From Nitrospirota bacterium (GTDB lineage Bacteria > Nitrospirota > Nitrospiria > Nitrospirales > Nitrospiraceae): 64,000 bases of DNA. Location: the NCBI GenBank assembly GCA_004296885.1, contig SCVN01000023.1:186001-250000 (forward strand), in the 5' to 3' direction. This document shows, piece after piece, positions 1-7,575 of the stretch (position 1 is the first letter of the stretch; every line of letters begins with the position of its first letter). The position numbers and the translations under genes were made by a program. The notes below the pieces were generated by a model. That model ran no database searches. It was not told the origin of the DNA and worked only from the letters and a program-made list of their open reading frames with translations.

Positions 1-597
1 GTTGATCGGATAGCGGGCGTTGACGCCGAACATCATGTAGGGGGTATTGTCCGCGATCCAGGACCGGGTGTAATTGAAGTTGTCCTTGGCATAGAGCGAT
101 TCGTAGCCGATCAAGCTGTTGAACAACCCCGCCGTAACCGTCAAGTCCTTGCCTCCGACAGGAGCCAGGTAGGACAGGTTGGCACGGGAAAAATGGCGGA
201 GCGTATCGGCCCCTCCGACTTTCGGCTCCCCTTGGAGGAACGCAAAGTCCTTGGTGTCGTAGCCGCCTTGCGCACCGAACTCCATGCCCCACCGGGATTC
301 GGCCGTCGCATCCTTGCGCATGTAGACCAGTCCCATGTTCGGGTCCAGCTCGTTTGTTCGTTGAGTTGTCGTTCGGCTTCGGAACAGATGATTCTTGGGA
401 AAGTTGAAATCGACGTCGTAGCTCAAGTCGACATAAGCGCCATAATGCCAGAGGGGAGGGGCGGCCTGCGCAGCATCTGGAGCCGGCGGTGGCTCAGCGG
501 CTGTCCCTCCAAGAGGCTCCTGTGCAGCGACGGACGTGACCAACAGCCACATCAACAGCGGCAACGTCCAGCTCAATCGGACCGTAAACCGTGCCAT
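1..597 (-). CDS. Outer-membrane beta-barrel protein (BBP2/OmpL-like porin), 3' part outside window
   Basis: The gene is cut by the left window edge; 199 N-terminal codons are visible. Residues about 5-26 are a hydrophobic signal peptide ending VAAQE, followed by a Pro/Ala-rich linker. Then come alternating aromatic/polar stretches typical of outer-membrane strands, with NELDPNMGLVYMRKD, GLFNSLIGYESLY and NYTRSWIAD, which resemble the BBP2 (putative beta-barrel porin-2, OmpL-like) family. The role is probably a porin for small solutes; the substrate cannot be read. The start is ATG at 597, with a purine-rich GGAAAGG about 12 nt upstream. It lies 77 nt downstream of a 28-codon membrane-peptide gene on the same strand and may be co-transcribed with it. 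Confidence 0.72.
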   Translation of the reverse strand, partial: MARFTVRLSWTLPLLMWLLVTSVAAQEPLGGTAAEPPPAPDAAQAAPPLWHYGAYVDLSYDVDFNFPKNHLFRSRTTTQRTNELDPNMGLVYMRKDATAESRWGMEFGAQGGYDTKDFAFLQGEPKVGGADTLRHFSRANLSYLAPVGGKDLTVTAGLFNSLIGYESLYAKDNFNYTRSWIADNTPYMMFGVNARYPIN

Positions 598-674
598 GAG
601 ATCTTTGCCTTTCCTTCCGGTAACATCGCTCTGATACCACATCTCGAATCAGGATGGCGAATGGGAGACTAAGT

Positions 675-761
675 TCAACGTCTGTTTTCCCGCTCCGCCG
701 TGTCCCTCATAATCCACAGACACAAGCCACCCAGGATCAACACCCACGCAATCAACACCAT
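675..761 (-). CDS. 28-residue single-span membrane microprotein, function unknown
   Basis: The reading frame encodes 28 residues, MVLIAWVLILGGLCLWIMRD followed by TAERENRR, and ends in TGA. Residues 2-18 form one uninterrupted hydrophobic helix and the tail is charged, so a small inner-membrane peptide is expected. The support for translation is a near-perfect Shine-Dalgarno, AAGGAGG, 6-7 nt before the ATG, among the strongest in the window. I do not recognise a family; its build resembles accessory subunits of membrane complexes such as KdpF or CydX, but there is no sequence match I can defend. It lies 77 nt upstream of the porin gene on the same strand. Confidence 0.6.
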   Translation of the reverse strand: MVLIAWVLILGGLCLWIMRDTAERENRR

Positions 762-923
762 GACACACCTCCTTCTGTATGCAGAATCGGCAGCGGTGAT
801 CGAACCATGCTCATGCATACATGTCGGTGCAGGTTACGCGACGGCGTATCAAAACAGGGGCAAAAGGGGCCGGGAACGTATTAAAACGGCGTAAAAGTCC
901 TGCGCTGGGGTAGGAGGAAAGAG

Positions 924-1436
924 ATGCGGAGCCGGGAAGCGTTCTTCAAGCCGGAAGAGATGGCCGGTCATTTGATTCTTGAGCGGAGCACTGTTAGGCT
1001 TGTGCGAAATGCGAGGGCAGACATGAGCACCAAGACCCCATCATTACAGCCGTACGGACATCCAGAATTCGTCAAGGCGCTGCAGCATGAAACCATCCCA
1101 TGTCCGACCGTGGGATGCGCCGGGCCGCTCGACGTGACCGACCTCTCCCAGTTGAAGGACCGGGTCAAGACGTTCAGTCTCCGCTGTCCGCACTGTGGGT
1201 GGGAAGGGCAACTGAGGGGGCAGGAGGCCCTGGCCCCCCCCTGGGACGACGCCTCGCTCCTGCTCATGGCGGATGAGCATCTGATGCATCAGCAACCGAT
1301 CTGCCCGTTCGACGATACCCCGGTGGTGTTCACGTCCTTGCCGAACCCACGTCGGCGGGCCCGGTATCGGCTGTCCTGTTTTTATTGCGGGCGACAGACG
1401 GAATTGGACTGGCCCCCGGCTGAGTCCAGGCGGTAG
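924..1436 (+). CDS. Zinc-ribbon-like cytosolic protein, 170 aa, unknown function
   Basis: I do not recognise the family. The protein carries paired cysteines arranged like zinc ribbons: CPTVGC near residue 60, RCPHCGW near 88, a lone C in QPICPFD near 126, and CFYCGR near 156. This suggests two metal-binding knuckles. There is no signal peptide or membrane span. The start at 924 is chosen because GGAGGAAAGAG lies just upstream; an internal ATG at 1023 (MSTKTPSLQP) is a weaker alternative. It is convergent with the diguanylate cyclase gene, which ends 28 nt further on. Confidence 0.6.
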   Translation: MRSREAFFKPEEMAGHLILERSTVRLVRNARADMSTKTPSLQPYGHPEFVKALQHETIPCPTVGCAGPLDVTDLSQLKDRVKTFSLRCPHCGWEGQLRGQEALAPPWDDASLLLMADEHLMHQQPICPFDDTPVVFTSLPNPRRRARYRLSCFYCGRQTELDWPPAESRR

Positions 1437-1463
1437 CAAGGGCGATGGGGAGGGAAGAGCCGG

Positions 1464-2546
1464 TCAGGTGCGCTGGACCGGAACCGATTCGGGAGACGGA
1501 GCTTTGGAGTCGAGCATCGGCAAGTGGGCGACGCGGTTCCGCCCCTCTCGTTTGGCCATATACAGGGCCAAATCCGCCACTTTTAAGATTTGCGCGGGAG
1601 TCGGGGTCTCGGTCTTGTCGGGGAGGTAGGTTGTGAGGCCGACGCTCGTCGTCAGCTTTAAGGTGCGGGTCTCATTGCCGAATTGATACTCTTCGACCGC
1701 CTCGCGCAGCCGCTCCGCGGCGGCGAGCGCCCCATCCTTTCCCACGCGGGGCAGGATCCAGATAAACTCGTCGCCGCCCATCCGGCCAGCCAGGTCGTAG
1801 CCACGGCTTTGAACCGCGAGGATGGAGGCATAATCCTTCAGCACCCGGTCGCCCATATCATGGCCATACGTGTCGTTCACAAATTTGAAATGGTCCACGT
1901 CGATGACCGCGCAGGACAGGGGGCAGTCAAACCGCCTCGATTCTTCCAACGCCCGGGACAGGCTCCCCAGCAAATGCCGACGGTTAGGCATCCCCGTCAG
2001 TTCGTCGTGCATGGCATCGTGGGCCAACTTTTCTCGATGCGCCCGCTCATGCTGGGCGAATTCAGCCAATGCTCCGTAAAAAAGCGTCATCACCAGCAAG
2101 AAGGGGAGCCGAATCAGGAGCGTGCCGACCGGCAGGGGTTTATGCTGCGTGATGAATAAAAAGGTGCTGTAACCAAGATAGGCGGCGCAGGTGATCGAGG
2201 CCAGGATCAAGGCCCGCTTCAGATTCCCGGCGGCGCCCGCGATCATGATGATTCCGAAATACACCACGAAAATGTCGGTGCTGCTCGTCCCCGTGACATA
2301 CAGCATGGCGGGCACGAGGAGGGTATCGACAATCACCAGGGTCGCCGGAATCGAACCGGGGGCAATCAGCTTCGGCAGGCCGTAGAGCAGAAGGGCGTTG
2401 CCGGCAAGCAACACCAGAATCAGAAAGATGGCATCGCTGGATTCGAGGGCGGATTCTGCGGTGACGACGTGAGCCGACAGTACCACCACCACAAGCCACT
2501 GCATGATGGGAATCGGCTTGACGAATTTCTCAAGGGCTTCGGCCAT
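1464..2546 (-). CDS. Membrane-anchored diguanylate cyclase (GGDEF)
   Basis: Makes the second messenger cyclic di-GMP from two GTP. The first 170 or so residues are mostly hydrophobic (about five to six membrane spans) and form an unrecognised sensor region. A GGDEF domain follows, starting at HDELTGMPNRRHL. The catalytic GGDEF is intact at residues 257-261, and an RxxD product-inhibition site (RGYD) sits five residues before it, so the enzyme is probably active and feedback-inhibited. The frame stays open up to 2681, but the ATG at 2546 is preferred because GGAAGGG precedes it and a promoter lies at 2581-2608. It is divergent from the SGNH hydrolase gene. Confidence 0.85.
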   Translation of the reverse strand: MAEALEKFVKPIPIMQWLVVVVLSAHVVTAESALESSDAIFLILVLLAGNALLLYGLPKLIAPGSIPATLVIVDTLLVPAMLYVTGTSSTDIFVVYFGIIMIAGAAGNLKRALILASITCAAYLGYSTFLFITQHKPLPVGTLLIRLPFLLVMTLFYGALAEFAQHERAHREKLAHDAMHDELTGMPNRRHLLGSLSRALEESRRFDCPLSCAVIDVDHFKFVNDTYGHDMGDRVLKDYASILAVQSRGYDLAGRMGGDEFIWILPRVGKDGALAAAERLREAVEEYQFGNETRTLKLTTSVGLTTYLPDKTETPTPAQILKVADLALYMAKREGRNRVAHLPMLDSKAPSPESVPVQRT

Positions 2547-2580
2547 CCCTTCCGCCGCCTCCCACGCACTTGCGCGGCAT

Positions 2581-2608
2581 TGTGTACTGGAGGCAAAAGA
2601 TTTGTCAA
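2581..2608 (-). promoter_or_regulatory. Predicted sigma70 promoter of the diguanylate cyclase gene
   Basis: On the minus strand TTGACA (2603-2608) is followed after 16 bp by TACACA (2581-2586). Transcription would start near 2574, leaving a leader of about 28 nt before the ATG at 2546. This placement argues against the longer reading frame beginning at 2681. Confidence 0.45.
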
Positions 2609-2643
2609 CGTATTTGCCGCCGGACACAACCGCACGAATACGG

Positions 2644-2667
2644 GCAAGTGTCTCATGAGACACTTGC
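2644..2667. promoter_or_regulatory. Perfect 24-bp palindrome, candidate operator
   Basis: The two 12-bp halves around the TCATGA centre are exact reverse complements, with no spacer. The core is AAGTGTCTCATGAGACACTT at 2646-2665, extended by GC on both sides. It lies 36 bp upstream of the predicted -35 of the diguanylate cyclase gene and 16 bp before the ATG of the SGNH hydrolase. A loop-free palindrome is more like a dimeric regulator site than a terminator. Confidence 0.5.
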
Positions 2668-2683
2668 GCATGAGTACGCATAG

Positions 2684-3367
2684 ATGAGCAACGCCGGCCT
2701 TCCCCTGATTATGTGTTTTGGCGACAGCCTGACGGCTGGCTATCAGTCGCCGACCATGGCTTGCCCGCAGCTATTGGAGACGCCCTACGGCCGCTTCCTT
2801 CAAGATCGATTGCGCGGAAGAGCCAAGGTTGTCGTGAGCGGCCTATGCGGAGAAACGACGGGCGACATGGTGACGCGTTTTCAGCGGGACGTACAACTGC
2901 ACCGGCCGGCCTGGGTTGTCATCTTGGGCGGCACCAACGACCTGGGGTGGAATGCCGCGCCGCTCGAAATCATGGACAATCTGGCTCATATGTACGGCCA
3001 CGCGCTGAACCGGGGCATCCGGCCGGTTGCCGTGACCGTCCCGTCCATTCGCGTGGGAGAGGAAGGCAAAAACGAAGACGCCTCTCCTGCCGCTACCGAC
3101 CCGGCCCTCCTCGGGGAGGCGCGACAATGGCTGGCGGATCATATCGACCGCCGCCGGATATTGAACCGACTCATCATGGACTATTGTTCCGGAAAGGGAA
3201 TGGCCTGTGTCGATCTGTTCACCGACACGGTGGTCCCGCTGACGGGGCAGCTTGCCGCCCGCTATTCCAACGATGGACTGCACCTGACGACCGAAGGGTA
3301 CGAACGGCTGGCGGTACTGTTATACGAACGGGTCTTTGCCGCAGCCTGCGCTGAGGGAAACCGATGA
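2684..3367 (+). CDS. SGNH/GDSL-family hydrolase (arylesterase/lysophospholipase-like)
   Basis: The SGNH blocks are all present: FGDSLTAGY with nucleophile Ser15 (block I), a Gly in block II (VSGLCGETTGD), GGTND with its Asn (block III), and DGLHLT with the Asp/His pair near the C-terminus (block V). This predicts an ester- or thioester-cleaving enzyme like TesA/arylesterase. No signal peptide is evident, so it is probably cytoplasmic. No clear ribosome-binding site precedes the ATG. The stop overlaps the start of the thioredoxin-like gene as ATGA, so the two are translationally coupled. Confidence 0.82.
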   Translation: MSNAGLPLIMCFGDSLTAGYQSPTMACPQLLETPYGRFLQDRLRGRAKVVVSGLCGETTGDMVTRFQRDVQLHRPAWVVILGGTNDLGWNAAPLEIMDNLAHMYGHALNRGIRPVAVTVPSIRVGEEGKNEDASPAATDPALLGEARQWLADHIDRRRILNRLIMDYCSGKGMACVDLFTDTVVPLTGQLAARYSNDGLHLTTEGYERLAVLLYERVFAAACAEGNR

Positions 3368-3690
3368 TTCGCGACGTCCGTGACGACGAATTCGACCGGA
3401 TTGTGGAAGGGGCAAGCCGGCCGGTTCTGGTGGAATTCTGGCAGCCAGGGTGCGGAGGCTGCCGGGCCTTACTGCGCGAGCTGGAAAAAGTTCAACTCGA
3501 TGCAGGGCATCGTCTTGTCATCCTCAAGATGAACGTGCAGGAAAACTATCAGATCCCGGCCGAACTGGAGATTTCGTCGCTGCCCGCCCTGGCCTTGTAC
3601 CGGCACGGGCAGTTTGAGCGGTTCATCGGGGGCTTGGGCACAAAAGACATGATCCTGCAACAGTTACAAGAAGCGCTGAATGATGCATGA
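3364..3690 (+). CDS. Thioredoxin-family protein, CGGC active site
   Basis: At 108 residues it is a single thioredoxin fold. The redox motif is PGCGGC (Cys30/Cys33) in place of the classic WCGPC, preceded by VLVEFWQ, and the cis-proline loop is SSLPALALY near residue 80. It probably acts as a cytosolic disulfide reductase. The CGGC centre differs from standard TrxA, so partner range and redox potential may differ. Its ATG overlaps the stop codon of the SGNH hydrolase. Confidence 0.8.
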   Translation: MIRDVRDDEFDRIVEGASRPVLVEFWQPGCGGCRALLRELEKVQLDAGHRLVILKMNVQENYQIPAELEISSLPALALYRHGQFERFIGGLGTKDMILQQLQEALNDA

Positions 3691-3735
3691 TGAACGAAAA
3701 CGATCAGCTCAGAAATTCATCATTCTGCATTCATC
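3681..3735. repeat. Inverted degenerate repeat between convergent genes, possible bidirectional terminator
   Basis: The left part (around TGATGCATGATGAA) is imperfectly complementary to TTCATCATTCTGCATTCATC on the right. The element fills the 56-bp gap between the thioredoxin-like and zwf genes, which converge. It resembles in style the other short-period inverted repeats in this window at 12.5, 17.85 and 21.5 kb, but there is no clean T-run. Confidence 0.3.
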
Positions 3736-3746
3736 GTTTATCACTG

Positions 3747-5288
3747 CTATAGAATGCGCCATGTCCGCCCATCGCTCTGGATCAAGCGATCGGCTTCGAC
3801 CGGCCCCCAGGTCCCGGCCGGATATTCCGGCAGCCACCGGACCCCTTGCGCCCGCCAACCTTCCAGAATTCCACTGACCCAGGCCCAGGACACTTCGACC
3901 GCATCGCGCCGCATGAAGCGTGATGCGTCGCCGGTCATGACGTCCAGCAGCAGCCGCTCGTAGGCCTCCGGAGAAGGGGTTCCGAACACTTCGCTGTATT
4001 TGAAGCTCATATCCACCGGGTGAGTCTCCGCTCTGGTTCCCGGTACGCGCGACATGAGACGCAGGGACAGCCCCTCTTCTGGCTGAATCCGAAGAGTCAG
4101 AAGGTTGGGCACCTGCGGCGTGGCGGGATCGACATTGAAAAGCACCCTCGGAATTTCCTTAAACTGCACCGCAATCTCGCTGGCCCGCTTGGGCAAGGCC
4201 TTGCCGGTTCTCAGATAAAAGGGGACGCCGGCCCAGCGCCAGTTCTCCACGAAGCACTTGACCGCCACATAGGTCTCGATCAGGGACTCGGGGGAGACGC
4301 CGGCTTCCCGGCGGTACCCGGGGACGTCTTTGCCATGAGCCTTGCCCTGGCTGTATTGAGCGCGCACGGTAAAGCGCTCCACGTCTTGGCCCAGGATTGG
4401 CCGCAGACAGTGCAACGCCTCGATCTTGGCGTCGCGGACCACGTCCGGGTCGAGCGAATGGGGCGGCTCCATGGCAACCAGGCAGAGCAACTGGAGCAGA
4501 TGGTTCTGCACCATGTCGCGTAATGCGCCCGATTCCTCGTAATAGGTCGCCCTGGTGCCGACGCCTTCCGCCTCGCTGACCGTGATCTGCACATGGTCGA
4601 TGTACTTGTGGTTCCAGATGGGCTCGAAGATGCTGTTCGCAAAGCGCAGGACCATGAGGTTCTGGACCGTTTCCTTGCCCAGATAATGGTCGATGCGGAA
4701 GGTCTGCGATTCGTCGAAGACCTTCCCGATCGTGTTGTTAATCGTCCGCGCCGACTCCAGGTCTCGACCGACCGGCTTTTCCACAATCACCCGGGAGTAG
4801 GGCTCGCCGTTTTGAATCGGGCGGACCAAGCCGGCTTGCTGTAGACCTTCACAGACCGGCGCGATCGAAGTGGGGGGGATGGCCAGGTAGAAGATCCGGT
4901 TGCCCGGCAACTTCAAATCGGCTTCGAGCTTCTCCGCAGCCGCTTTGATGTCGTGATAGGAGGCGTGGTCGTCGATCACCGAGGCCTGATAATGCAGATG
5001 CCGCTCAAAATCGGCCCACTTGGATTCCGTCAGCGCCTGGCGGGAAAAGGTCTGCACCCCCTCGCGCGCAATGGTTCGGAATTCCTGATCGCTCAGCGGT
5101 TTGCGGCCGAGTCCCAGCACGGTATAGCGTTCGGGGAGCAGGCCGTCCAGCAGCAGATTGTAAAGCGCGGGCACCAAACGACGCCGGGCCAGGTCGCCGG
5201 ACCCGCCGAAAATCACCACCGTGCAAGGCTCGGCAGCTCCGTTGCGTCCATGCTCATCGGCAAGCGGCTTCTGTCCTGGTTGCGTCAT
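3747..5288 (-). CDS. zwf: Glucose-6-phosphate 1-dehydrogenase
   Basis: Oxidises glucose 6-phosphate to 6-phosphogluconolactone with NADP+ (or NAD+), the first step of the oxidative pentose phosphate pathway. At 513 residues it has the usual length. The Rossmann nucleotide-binding loop is FGGSGDLARRR near residue 29, and the substrate-binding/catalytic motif RIDHYLGKE near 205 is complete. It lies 30 nt downstream of gnd on the same strand, so the first and third steps of the pathway are co-transcribed; no 6-phosphogluconolactonase gene is seen here. Confidence 0.95.
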   Translation of the reverse strand: MTQPGQKPLADEHGRNGAAEPCTVVIFGGSGDLARRRLVPALYNLLLDGLLPERYTVLGLGRKPLSDQEFRTIAREGVQTFSRQALTESKWADFERHLHYQASVIDDHASYHDIKAAAEKLEADLKLPGNRIFYLAIPPTSIAPVCEGLQQAGLVRPIQNGEPYSRVIVEKPVGRDLESARTINNTIGKVFDESQTFRIDHYLGKETVQNLMVLRFANSIFEPIWNHKYIDHVQITVSEAEGVGTRATYYEESGALRDMVQNHLLQLLCLVAMEPPHSLDPDVVRDAKIEALHCLRPILGQDVERFTVRAQYSQGKAHGKDVPGYRREAGVSPESLIETYVAVKCFVENWRWAGVPFYLRTGKALPKRASEIAVQFKEIPRVLFNVDPATPQVPNLLTLRIQPEEGLSLRLMSRVPGTRAETHPVDMSFKYSEVFGTPSPEAYERLLLDVMTGDASRFMRRDAVEVSWAWVSGILEGWRAQGVRWLPEYPAGTWGPVEADRLIQSDGRTWRIL

Positions 5289-5318
5289 GCGTCGGCTCCT
5301 CGTCCGCTCATCCCGGTG

Positions 5319-6212
5319 TTATCGGCGGACCGCATGGCCGCCGAACGCGTTCCGCAGGGCCGCCAGCATCTTCTCGGCAAAGGTATCCTGCTGGCGGGAT
5401 CGGAAGCGGGTGAAGAGCGCGGCGGTCAGCGTGGGAACGGCCACGTCCTTTTCAATCGCATCCAGCACCATCCAGCGGCCTTCCCCCGAGTCCTGCACAT
5501 AGCCTTTTAATTGATCCAGGCGCGGGTCCTGGGCCAGGGCATCGGCGGCCAGTTCCAGCAGCCAGGAACGTACGACGCTGCCGTGCATCCACAGGTCGGC
5601 GATCTTGGCCAAGTCCAGGTTGTAGGTGCTCTTGGCCATCAGCTCGAATCCCTCGGCATAGCCTTGCATCATGCTGTACTCGATGCCGTTATGCACCATC
5701 TTGACGTAATGGCCGGCCCCATGGCTCCCCATATGAGCCCAGCCGTTCTCCGGGGCTAGCGTCGTGAAGATGGGCTCCAGGCGCTTGACCGGCTCCTTGT
5801 CGCCGCCGACCATCAGGCAATAGCCGATCTTGAGCCCCCAGATGCCCCCGCTCGTGCCGGCGTCCACATAGTGGATGCCCTTGGCCTTCAGGTCCGCGGC
5901 CCGTCGCACATCGTCGTGGAACTTCGTATTGCCGCCGTCGATAATGGTGTCGCCGGGCTTGAGCAGCGCCGCCACCGCTTGCACGGTCTCTTCGGTGGGC
6001 TGCCCGGAGGGAACCATGATCCAGACCGCCTTGGGCGCGGCCAGCTTCGAGACGAGATCGGCCAACGAGGTTGCGCCGACGCACCCTACGCCTTCCGCCT
6101 GTTTAACCAAGTCCGCCGTCCGGTCATAGACCACGACCCGATGTTTGTCCCGTTGCAGGCGCGTGACCATATTCATGCCCATCTTGCCCAGTCCGACGAA
6201 TCCGAGCTCCAT
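5319..6212 (-). CDS. gnd: 6-phosphogluconate dehydrogenase (decarboxylating), short NAD-type
   Basis: Converts 6-phosphogluconate to ribulose 5-phosphate and CO2. At 297 residues it belongs to the short GndA/YqeC class rather than the 470-residue E. coli type. The Rossmann motif is GLGKMG (7-12), followed by VVVYDRT; Asp30 at the end of the second strand suggests a preference for NAD+ over NADP+. Catalytic segments GTSGGIWG and GHYVKMVHNGIEY (Lys/Asn/Glu) are intact. AGAAAGGATC precedes the ATG. It is the first gene of a gnd-zwf operon. Confidence 0.93.
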   Translation of the reverse strand: MELGFVGLGKMGMNMVTRLQRDKHRVVVYDRTADLVKQAEGVGCVGATSLADLVSKLAAPKAVWIMVPSGQPTEETVQAVAALLKPGDTIIDGGNTKFHDDVRRAADLKAKGIHYVDAGTSGGIWGLKIGYCLMVGGDKEPVKRLEPIFTTLAPENGWAHMGSHGAGHYVKMVHNGIEYSMMQGYAEGFELMAKSTYNLDLAKIADLWMHGSVVRSWLLELAADALAQDPRLDQLKGYVQDSGEGRWMVLDAIEKDVAVPTLTAALFTRFRSRQQDTFAEKMLAALRNAFGGHAVRR

Positions 6213-6298
6213 AACGATCCTTTCTCCGTCTGTGTTCGCCCGCCATGGCGGGGAGGGAACAGAAGACAGCTATCCCTATCCATCTTCTATCGGGCGCA

Positions 6299-6307
6299 AT
6301 TCTAGCA
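6299..6307 (-). promoter_or_regulatory. Extended -10 promoter upstream of gnd-zwf
   Basis: The minus strand reads TATGCTAGAAT, that is TGC directly before the -10 hexamer TAGAAT (6299-6304). No good -35 is visible 17-18 bp further up, as is usual for extended -10 promoters. The leader to the gnd ATG would be about 80 nt. Confidence 0.4.
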
Positions 6308-6416
6308 TACTTGAGAGGGGGAAACGGAAATGTTGAGGAGATCCAGGGGCCCTACAGGATGGTCAAAAAACCGTCAACGATGCGAGAACGAAGCGATAGG
6401 TTTTCCTGACATCCTG

Positions 6417-7235
6417 TTAATCGACGCGTTGGGGGTGGGGAATGTCATGAAACAGATGGAGCGCAAGATTCCGCCCGATGCCGAGCCGCTCGGGCATGGT
6501 CGGTGCAGCCAGGAATTGCTCGATGAGGTCCGCCAAAGCGGCGTCCCGCGAGGCGACAAACCGGAGCGTGTCGGCCGGTGCCGTCGGCCAAAACCCGCGG
6601 AGGCGGAAGAAGTCGTCCACGAGAGCTTCCAGGAACAGTCCCAGGAGATACTCAGCCGTGGCCGGTTGCTGGCTTAGATCCTCGACTTTGCCCAGTCGGT
6701 GGAAACACTCGGCCTTGAGGCGGATTTTCTCATGCATGCCGATCGGGGGAGGGCCGTTCCGGAACCGCTGGTTGGCTTTGTCGGTCAGCTTCGAGCCGGC
6801 CCCTTCGAGTTCGAACAGCACACGCGCCTTCCGGAGTAACGGTGGAAGACGGAGCACCAGCGCCAGATCCTGCTCGACCCCTTTATATTCCCGGTAGCGG
6901 ATCTCCACCTGCCGGTTGGCCACGCGCACGATTTCATCCCCCTCGCCCTTACCCTTCACGAGAGCGATCAAGTCCACATCGCTGTGCGCGGTCCACGCGC
7001 GCCTGGCGCCGGAGCCGACCAGGAGCACGGCCAGAAGGTCGGCGCCTCGCCGTCCGCGGACATAGCGCAAGGCGGCCTCCAGCACCTGCTCCACGCCGGG
7101 AGGATCGGGCACCGGGGGCGCGTCGGGCACATCCGGCACCTCCAGGAGTTCAGCCTGCAGTTCCTCGCGAGAAGGCCGCTGCGCGAGCGGATCGCTGGCC
7201 GATTGTTCCGACGGCGGGGTCGACACGTGGTCCAT
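6417..7235 (-). CDS. Nucleotidyltransferase-fold protein, 272 aa
   Basis: The central segment LLVGSGARRAWTAHSDVDLIALV has the minimal nucleotidyltransferase signature: a GSG loop followed by S-D-x-D-L, with two metal-binding aspartates. The N-terminal 45 residues are Pro/Glu-rich and probably disordered; the C-terminal half is helical (YLLGLFLEALVDDFFRLRGFW) and may bind substrate as in HEPN/MNT or DUF294-like proteins. The substrate is not predictable. It lies 37 nt downstream of the 74-aa gene and forms an operon with it. Confidence 0.65.
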   Translation of the reverse strand: MDHVSTPPSEQSASDPLAQRPSREELQAELLEVPDVPDAPPVPDPPGVEQVLEAALRYVRGRRGADLLAVLLVGSGARRAWTAHSDVDLIALVKGKGEGDEIVRVANRQVEIRYREYKGVEQDLALVLRLPPLLRKARVLFELEGAGSKLTDKANQRFRNGPPPIGMHEKIRLKAECFHRLGKVEDLSQQPATAEYLLGLFLEALVDDFFRLRGFWPTAPADTLRFVASRDAALADLIEQFLAAPTMPERLGIGRNLALHLFHDIPHPQRVD

Positions 7236-7272
7236 TATATGTCCAGGCCTTTCTGCCCTGAGCGTGCGTCGT

Positions 7273-7497
7273 TCACGAACCGGTCACCTTGCGGATCTCC
7301 GCCTCGAGGGAGGCCAGCCACTGTTCGAACGGGAGGGTCTCGTCCACCACGATCTCCAGTTTCCCGTTCGGCAGTTTATGCACCAGTCCGGGACTGGCAG
7401 GAGAGAGGGGAATTTCCACCCACTCGCGCGACAATCCCAGCCGGTCCGTCAACTCTAAGATGCGATTGATCTGTGGAAACGTGACCATGGATATCAT
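7273..7497 (-). CDS. Small conserved-looking protein, 74 aa, unknown
   Basis: I do not recognise a family. The protein is acidic and soluble, begins MISMVTFPQINRILEL and ends EIRKVTGS, without cysteines or membrane segments. A promoter ends only 5 nt before the first ATG and no Shine-Dalgarno is present, so translation is probably leaderless; the in-frame ATG at 7488 is an alternative start. It precedes the nucleotidyltransferase-fold gene and could be its partner, as small proteins often accompany minimal nucleotidyltransferases, but no known antitoxin motif is visible. Confidence 0.5.
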   Translation of the reverse strand: MISMVTFPQINRILELTDRLGLSREWVEIPLSPASPGLVHKLPNGKLEIVVDETLPFEQWLASLEAEIRKVTGS

Positions 7498-7502
7498 GGC
7501 GC

Positions 7503-7532
7503 ATTCTAGAGAGGGGGTGAGGAGCCTGTCAA
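7503..7532 (-). promoter_or_regulatory. Sigma70 promoter giving a leaderless or near-leaderless mRNA
   Basis: On the minus strand TTGACA (7527-7532), 18 bp, then TAGAAT (7503-7508). Only five bases separate the -10 from the ATG at 7497, so the expected transcription start falls on or next to the start codon. Confidence 0.6.
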
Positions 7533-7575
7533 ATCAACGACACGCCTTGGCTTCGCGCCTCACGCTTCACGAGTA

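Noticed and set aside
193-672. 159-codon plus-strand frame at the left end
   Set aside because: The minus strand has a signal peptide and BBP2 barrel features in the correct frame; the plus product has no domain or ribosome-binding site.
6417-7497. Type VII-like or MNT/HEPN toxin-antitoxin pair
   Set aside because: The 272-aa protein has a nucleotidyltransferase signature, but the 74-aa partner shows no HEPN RxxxxH motif, and gene order and sizes do not match the known systems.
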